Below, piece by piece: positions 57,481 through 64,000 of a stretch of 64,000 bases of DNA. Made by a program: the position numbers and the translations under genes. Numbering within the stretch: the first letter of the stretch is position 1; each line of letters starts with the position of its first letter. Source of the DNA: Nelumbo lutea (lineage: Eukaryota; Streptophyta; Magnoliopsida; Proteales; Nelumbonaceae); NCBI GenBank assembly GCA_022828595.1, contig JAKGHH010000002.1:69102383-69166382 (forward strand), read 5' to 3'. The notes under the pieces were generated by a model. It searched no databases and was not told the origin of the DNA. It saw only the letters and a list, made by a program, of their open reading frames with translations.

Positions 57481-57652
57481 CACGTGTGTGAACAGGAGGA
57501 AGAGTATGTATCTAGTCCTAGTCGAGATAGTGGGAGTAGCACCTCGGAAGGAAAATATCTAAGCGGAGTGAGTGGCGGAGAATAGGCGCGTACTCGTCCG
57601 TTATTCGGGACGAGATGACGTGGCAGATACTCCCTCCAATGAGAGATATTTA
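57481..57652. promoter_or_regulatory. G-box, a third exact evening element and a near-match
   Basis: CACGTG at 57481-57486, AAAATATCT at 57552-57560, a TGACGTGG ACGT-core site near 57616-57623, and AGATATTTA (one mismatch to the reverse evening element) at 57644-57652. They lie 100 to 300 bp before the start codon, in the proximal promoter or 5' leader. Confidence 0.7.
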
Positions 57653-57774
57653 GGAGACTGGTCGGTGACCGCAGGACGATCAGTCGTGGCACGTCTCACC
57701 AAAAAGATCTTTTCTCTCTCCTCTCTGGTGTTTTGTATTGTATGTCTAGTTGTCTACTTGGCTGCTGGAAAAAT

Positions 57775-60700
57775 ATGGAGCACAGGATGAGAGAGGAGGC
57801 GGAGATTGTCGTCGCCGGAGACGACGGGGAGGAGGTTGCGACCGGTCGGAGTATGGAGAACAGGGTGGTGAGGGATGTTGTTGCGGGGGCAGTGGAAGCG
57901 TCGTCCAGGAATCGGGTATCGAATGGTGAGTTGAACTCGGGAGGAGGAGGAGGTGGAAGTAGGAGCAGAGAGCAGGTGATTGGGTGGGAGCGGTTTCTTC
58001 CAAGGAGGTTCTTGAGGGTTCTTCTTGTTGAGAATGATGATTCTACAAGGCATATAGTTGCTGTTTTGCTAAGGAAATGTAGCTACCAAGGTATGCTCTG
58101 TTTCTTCATCATCATCATCATCTTCTTCTTCTTCTTCTTTAAATGCTCTGTTGTTTCATCTTTCTTTTGGTTACGGAGTTAAGTTTTTTATTTGATGGAT
58201 TTTTTTTTTTAATTTGGTCTTTAAATGTTAAACTTTTTTAAATTGAAGTCATGCCTCACTAATAGCCCCTTTTAGTTTCTATGATATCAATGGAATAATA
58301 TCATCGAGTATCTATGAAGAATGATCAATCCTTTATTAGGTTGAAACAAGCGTTCATTGTCTAAACAATTCATTACTCAGTCTGATCTTGGTGCTTTCAT
58401 GGTTTTAGTAATACAAGATGAAACGCGAGAGTGCATGAGATGTCTTTTTCATAAACTTGAAATGTTTTGAGTTGATAGGATGACCCTTGGGCAGCGGGGA
58501 ACTGGGTTTTGTTTCTTTTTAGAAAACAGCCCGTACTGCATGCCTCATCATCTTTTTGAGTCAAATGAGGGAAGAGATGGTAGGTACATATCCACTTTGC
58601 ATGATTTTGACTAGCTCATTGTTTCTACATTGCTGGAAGTTGGAACTCGAGAGCAGAGGCAATAGTCGTTGATAAGGTTGAATCTTAATTGATTATCCAT
58701 GTGCCATTGTGTGTCTTCAAATGAGCTTAGCTACTTCAGTCTAGTTTTGTTGCCGTTCCTTTCTGGATAAGGATAATAGTCATTCTTCTAATCCATCATC
58801 AATGTTGAGGAGGCAACCTTGACAAGTTTAAGTTCTTATCCAATTGCTCCAAAAATCCTTCTTTCATGTATCATGCTCATGACATGGTTATCCATTGTTG
58901 TAAAGCCTCGTCAGATAATTTAATACTGGTGGTAAGTAATAGGTGGTGTTTTATTCAACTGGTGCAGGTGATGAGGTGTTTTCCATTTCATAACCTTTGA
59001 GTGAACTGGATGTTCCAAATGAAGTTAATAATTTTCATCTAGTAGCAGAGTGCTTGGACCTGTAGTTCTCAATTGAGTGTGGTTAAAAACCATATTTAAG
59101 ATTTACCTATTACTAGTGCGGCATGATGATTCCTTGGCAAAATTTTGATGGTATTCTTTCACATGACTAATCTGGAACTTTGTTGTGTCCTAAACAGTTA
59201 CTGCAGTTGCAGATGGGCTCAAAGCTTGGGAGGTCCTAAAGGAGAAGCAATATAATTTTGATCTTGTTTTAACTGAAGTGGTGATGCCTTCTCTCTCTGG
59301 GATAGGTCTTCTTTGCAAGATCATGAGCAATGACATATGCGAAAACATTCCAGTAATCAGTGAGTTACAAATTATTCAAATCCTGGGCTTATCTTTTTGA
59401 TGCCTTTAGAAGAGTCTTTGACCTTCTCTCGTTTCATGCCCGACAGTGATGTCCTCACATGATTCCATTGGCATAGTATTTAAATGCATGCAAAAGGGTG
59501 CTGCAGACTTTCTGGTAAAGCCAGTTAGAAAAAATGAACTAAGAAACTTGTGGCAGCATGTCTGGAGAAAGTATTGTGTATGTTCTATCCCCTTACTATT
59601 CATTTGTTTAGTCCATTTCTTCCCTAAAAATTCAGTTCAATCCTTGTGTTTATTTATTATGGAATTCAAAATTGGTAACAACTCAGACCACTCTTGCAGT
59701 CTAGTAGTTGTGGAAATAGGTCTGAAAATGACAATCTAAACCGGGTAAGACTGGAGGCTGTGTCTGACAATGATGCTGCTATCAATCATGGAAGTGCAAA
59801 TGCTTGCAACAAATCTAAAATGGGAAACAGTTCTAACAAAGAAAGTGATACTCAGGTGAGCATTCTAATCCTTTATATATTTTTGATCAAAGTAATCTGT
59901 ATGATTTAGCCCTTGATGTTTCATCTGCTATAAAATCTATGCATGGAGTCCTATGAAAAGGACATTTGAGTTTGATTACTAGAGAAGAATCCATTTAAAT
60001 GGTTGATGTAATTTATAAGATACCAGAATGGATACTTACTGATGTAGGATAGTGTTGTAAGTGAACAAAATTCTCACAATAGAATAACAGAATATAGATA
60101 TTAAAAGAAGAATACAAAGGTAGTGGTTAGAGGAGTCATTTCTCTCTTCCCTAATCAAGTATGTATCACCCAAAGCTCAGTGCAAGGCTTTCAATGGGGT
60201 AACATCAGTGAATAGGATTTCTTGAGCATCATGCCCAAAGAAAATAGACAAAAGGCAAAATTTTATCTCCAATGTTGTTATTCTCCTTTACAACTATATT
60301 ATGAGTTTATGACCTTATATACAGTCATTTTCCTAATGTAAAAACTCTGAAGGCCTTCCAACACATGTGTATAGATGGAATGACTGCAAAACTCGTAAGG
60401 ACCTTTTGACCTATTACAACTTTGACATGAATACCTACCTAAATAAATCTCTTAACTTAAAAAATTAAAGAACACAAATCACAACTTGTCAAACAATTAT
60501 GAATCAGCTACAACGCAAATCATAATTCTCTGGTTATTGGAAATACAATAGAATAACCTATCTAATGATACTAGAATATGAAACAAGCCATAATAAACTG
60601 AAGACAATTTTCCGAGGCCCTAAAATTTACAAACAATGAAGGGGAAGGAGTTTAAAGAGGAAAAGAGTGGAGGACAATCGACAGGGTTTAAATAGAAAGA

Positions 60701-62455
60701 AAAGATTGGTGGTATGAGGAGCCATAGGGGAAAGGGTTGAAAAGAAAGAAATGGATGAGCAGGAGGAGGGCGAAAAGGAAAAGAGGAAGGGGGGGGGTGA
60801 GGAGACAGTGGAGACTGAAGCTATAGAGGTTATAGGGGAAGAGAACACTAAGAAGGGGAAGGTGGGTATTGATTAGCTAGTGGACAGATAGGTGGCGATT
60901 GGGAAGTCTCTTGGCCTCTTTTTTCTAGGGGAAAGAGATGGAAGTAAATGGGAAGAATATAACAAAATGAAAGCAGTTGGGGAAGGGGGTGAGATATGGG
61001 AGGAAGGAGAAGGGAAGGAAGAAGAAATTGTTGAGGAAGAGTGAAAGGAAGTTAGGGGAAAATTAATAGGGATGGGCGAGATGGCTGAAAATTTAAGATG
61101 GAGTTGGTATCCGGGCATGTCTGAAGATTGAAGAGAAGAAAGATGAAGGAGGTTGAATGGCTGCAGGTTTTCTTGGTCAAATAGGCAAAGCTGGCAAAGA
61201 AAATAAGCAACTAAGCAAGATGATCGTTTGGGGTCAACCTTGGGTAGTTTGGGGCTCAAATTTGTATTTTGGATGACTTTATCTTGATTGGCCTATGGCG
61301 AATTGTATTGCTTTAGCTTGTTTGGAGGTGTTGCCTTAACGTCTGTTTAAGATTGTATCACTGTTTTCCTTTTAATGAAAATTTCTTTTACTATCAAAAA
61401 AAGTTTACAAATAATTTTGAAAATTATCTTCTTTGTGTCCCATGATCACTTACCTACATTTCATAATGAATACAATTTAGTTTCGTATCTTATTTCAGTT
61501 TATTTGTCCTTTGGTAAATAAGTCATTAAGTAGGTTGTGGATTCCTTAATGGATGAATAACATGTTATGCTGATTACAATTTTACGCATTAAAAGACAAT
61601 ACAATAAATCACTCAGCTCAATCACTACAGTGTTTGTCAAATGGCTCCTCAGATTCTTAGTTAAATATTTCTTGTCAATATCTTATTTATATCACAGTTT
61701 ACTGTTTTGTGATATGTAGATGGTCGTATATATGATGTGATTTTACTCTTTATGCAGAGCTCCTGTAGTAAACCAGAGACAGAAAACAAGAGTCTGCAGA
61801 AAATAGGGGAGTCTCTTGAAACTGAAAATAAAGGTTTTCCCAAGGAAACTGATTTAAAATTAGAGAAGCATGAATATAACATGGTGACAGAATCATCAAT
61901 GCTTGATAAGGGCAAAGCAGAAGGTAATCAATTTTGTTTGACTTAGTATTTATTACATAGGATCAAATAGATATTATAGTATCTGATAATTTCTGCTATT
62001 TCAGATAAGTCAACAGGGGTAGAAGTCAAAGTAGCTCTGTCCATCCAAGGAGCTGCTTCAAATAAAAGGGTTTGGGAAAAGAATGTTTTTTATGCTGGAT
62101 CCCCATGCAGAGAGGAACAACCAGTTTCCTTGAGAAATAAAGAGGGTGCACATAATGATCCTGAATCTCTTGATCAAACTGAGGGAACAAATGAGCCTTC
62201 AAAAGAGGTTATTGATTTCATTGGGGCAGCAACTGCTCAGCAGTATTGTTGTTCAGTATTGGGCAATAATGGCCACAAAGAGGTTATTTTGTCTGAAGCT
62301 GCAAAAACCTCAGATGTAAAGAGTAGCATATGTAATTCTGGCTCCTTGCCTTTATGGGAGCTTTCTTTAAGGAGGTCACAATTTAAAGGCCAGGATGAGG
62401 AAGTCTTTCAGGAAAAGCATGTGCTGAATCACTCAGATGCATCACCATTTTCAAG
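57775..62455 (+). CDS. PRR7-like: Pseudo-response regulator (PRR3/PRR7/PRR37 type), 5' part, six coding exons
   Basis: This is a nuclear clock transcriptional repressor. Exons are 57775-58090, 59198-59359, 59447-59577, 59700-59855, 61758-61923 and 62005-62455; phases agree and all introns are GT...AG. The pseudo-receiver domain spans about residues 75-205: [66 protein letters not shown], then [20 protein letters not shown] and [19 protein letters not shown]. The usual phospho-acceptor Asp is Glu (LTEVVMP), as in plant PRRs, so no phosphorelay is expected. The linker is Ser/Asn/Glu-rich and includes [12 protein letters not shown], which in PRR3/7 proteins lies before the CCT domain. The CCT exons are outside the window. 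ATG 57775 has A at -3 and G at +4; 57742 and 57787 are in-frame alternatives. No stop or shift is seen. Within the clade, PRR7/37 versus PRR3 is not settled. Confidence 0.93.
58091..59197 (+). other. PRR intron 1
   Basis: Intron of 1.1 kb with donor GTATGC and acceptor AAACAG. It splits the receiver domain after CSYQ. A CTT/CAT microsatellite lies at 58106-58140. No transposon ends are recognised. Confidence 0.8.
59856..60625 (+). other. PRR intron 4, first part
   Basis: It follows the donor GTGAGC. No gene or clear repeat boundary is seen. Confidence 0.6.
60638..61403 (+). mobile_element. Retroposon with A-rich tail and target duplication in PRR intron 4
   Basis: TTTACAAACAAT (60626-60637) and TTTACAAATAAT (61404-61415) flank it, a 12-bp duplication with one mismatch. 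The 3' end (ATGAAAATTTC then ACTATCAAAAAAAG) resembles the LINE tails elsewhere in the window. The purine-rich body gives a long minus-strand open frame (61259-60873), which is composition-driven. It is likely a deleted or truncated LINE. Confidence 0.65.
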
Positions 62456-63299
62456 GTGAGTTTTCTATCTTGAATATCATTATCTACTAGAACTACTTTG
62501 GCCTCTTTTTATTAAGCGACTAATGTGGATTTAAAGAAAGTTGAGTTTGCATTTCTAGTGGAAAATATTTATTTTTTTATGATTTACTATTACTGTGCTT
62601 GCATCCATCTTAGCAACAGTTGAAAAAAAATTAGAAAACATGATATGGTGTTCTCTTTACTGTCTATATTTTAAGAGAGTTGTATCTGCAAAAAGTTTAG
62701 TTCTTAATTCTGTAGATTATATAACTTATAATGATTGCTTATGTGCTTGGCTGTTCATACTTTTGTAGCAGCTTCTGTTAATTTCTTGATCCTTTCAGCG
62801 CATGAGTATCCTACAACTTTTGTATGTGACTTTTATTTTATGTCTGAGATCAATTTTCAAAAATTGTAAATAAATATTTAAATTTTGAGAACTACAAACT
62901 GAGAAACTAGAACAAAGAAGGAAATTGTACAAACATGAAGCTAGGGAAATTAAATAATTAACAAAATGACTGGGAAGGGAAAACTAGAAAGGATATCTGG
63001 AGCTGCATCTTTCTCCTTGAACCATGTAAGGATTTGCATTGTCTCTTGCATGAAAGCATTAACAAGGAATGTAGAGTCATGCTACATGTTTCAAGAGAAC
63101 TCCGGAGGCAAAATCCTCTCTCTTTTTTTTTTTTTTTGCATCAATAAAATTCTCCCAGTTTTTCAGCCAAAGAAAAGAGAGAAAATTCTGTCTCATTTAT
63201 GATGTTCATCTTTTGATGTCTCTCCTAAAACAAGCTCTATATGTATTGCAATTCAAATATGAAGTATGCAAGTATGACAAAACATCTTTAGGCAATTTT
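62456..63299 (+). other. PRR intron 6, first part
   Basis: It starts GTGAGT. A T run at 63123-63138 followed by GCATCAATAAAATTCTCCC looks like the 3' end of a short minus-strand LINE insertion. No exon resembling later PRR coding sequence is seen before the window end. Confidence 0.6.
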
Positions 63300-63429
63300 T
63301 GATTGCAGAGAGAACACATAAATCTAAAAGAAATACTAAAAGAAAATATCACCTTTTCCAACCAGTTTGCCAAGAAACTGGTCAAGAGACATTTCAAACT
63401 TTGCATCATTGTGGATACAATATGTTTTG

Positions 63430-64000
63430 CAAAATCTCATGGTGGTTGATATTCTCAGTTATTTTATTAAGAAATCTAAGAGTATGAACTTGCTGAAAGG
63501 ATTTGAGGCAAGGTTCAAAATTTTGATATGGTATGCCCCGTATCGGGCATTATCATATCGTATCTTTTGGTTCCGATACACCTGTTTACAGGTGTTTCGG
63601 GACCCCACTTTTTTTTAATAAAAAATACCTGTATTTAACTCCCCAAAAACCAAATTTTGAAAAAAAAAAAACTAAAATAAAACGTTTCTGTGTGTATCTA
63701 AGTACCAATACACCTCTGCCAATACAAAAAGGTGTATCGATATTTTGAACCTTGATTTGAAGTGGGAAGGGAAGCAGCTCAAATATAACATCTACAATTT
63801 TCAGATGATATTATAATGTGCTTGGAGGCTGATTTGGAGAATATTACCAATCTGAAATGGGTGATCCAATGCTTTGAGATGGTGTCTGGTCTTCAAGTAA
63901 ACTTCTACAGAAGTAGTTTTGTGGGAACGAACACAAGTGATAATCTTGTGGACAGATTTAAGGAGGTATTAGGTTGTAAAGTGCAGAAGTTTCCCATTCC
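63430..64000 (+). mobile_element. LINE reverse transcriptase fragment in PRR intron 6, split by a MITE
   Basis: Before the MITE the frame reads DILSYFIKKSKSMNLLKGFE. After it come VGREGKQLKY and, in a shifted frame, LQFSDDIIMCLEADLENI, then CFEMVSGLQVNF and VLGCKVQKFPI at the window edge. This is the plant LINE RT region around the (F/Y)xDD catalytic motif, here FSDD. It runs off the right edge. Confidence 0.75.
63509..63753. mobile_element. MITE nested in the LINE RT fragment
   Basis: The inverted ends are CAAGGTTCAAAATTTTGATA at the left and TATCGATATTTTGAACCTT at the right. Flanks GATTTGAGG (63500-63508) and GATTTGAAG (63754-63762) form an 8-9 bp duplication with one mismatch, which suggests a hAT or Mutator type. 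The LINE reading resumes immediately after. Confidence 0.75.

Noticed and set aside
57742..57774. Earlier in-frame ATG (57742) as the PRR start
   Set aside because: Its context is weak (T at -3, T at +4) and it adds a cysteine-rich stretch not expected for PRRs; 57775 has A at -3 and G at +4. Not excluded.
60873..61259. 128-codon minus-strand open frame in PRR intron 4
   Set aside because: Ser/Pro-rich translation of a purine-rich retroposon body; antisense and composition-driven.

Overview
This window is nuclear DNA of a flowering plant, most likely a eudicot. It holds spliced genes with GT/AG introns, plant Ty1-copia and Ty3-gypsy LTR retrotransposons, RNase H-bearing L1-type LINEs and several MITE types. 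Two recognisable, apparently intact host genes sit near opposite ends and point away from each other. Each is cut off by a window edge, and transposon-rich DNA fills the space between. I cannot name the species. The large introns packed with LINE and Copia insertions suggest a genome that tolerates intronic transposons.

Left part (1-19,900): the 5' half of an EXO70A-type exocyst subunit gene on the minus strand. Five coding exons (18479-18321, 18100-18005, 16347-16142, 12753-12499, 1695-1557) join without a frame break into 285 codons; the rest lies beyond position 1. Intron 4 is 10.8 kb and holds a complete but dead Copia element (3529-8074) with matching 5-bp target duplications. Introns 2 to 5 hold at least seven 5'-truncated LINE pieces, and intron 3 also holds a hAT-like MITE. 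Several insertions have clear target-site duplications.

Middle part (19,900-57,000): transposons and AT-rich DNA. A 10.7-kb Tat-lineage Ty3-gypsy element (19936-30633, coding strand minus) has both LTRs, an ATAAT target duplication, gag, protease, RT, two RNase H domains and integrase, all broken. Between its integrase and its 3' LTR it carries an oppositely oriented gene (21209-23329) with its own TATA box and two intron-like gaps. A second, truncated Tat element (43050-45832) sits inside a Mutator-like transposase remnant. Smaller items are a Tourist-like MITE, a Stowaway-like MITE, a possible 2-kb PIF/Harbinger-like element, a 364-bp-spaced tandem duplication, and gene fragments (a Kelch-repeat pseudogene and a piece of a plant protein of unknown function).

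Right part (57,100-64,000): the 5' part of a clock pseudo-response regulator gene (PRR3/PRR7/PRR37 type) on the plus strand. Six coding exons (57775-62455, about 460 codons) include the whole pseudo-receiver domain. The CCT-domain exons lie beyond the right edge. Its upstream region has three exact evening elements, one near match and two G-boxes within about 0.6 kb of the start codon. Its introns also hold retroposed DNA, including a LINE reverse-transcriptase piece split by a MITE.
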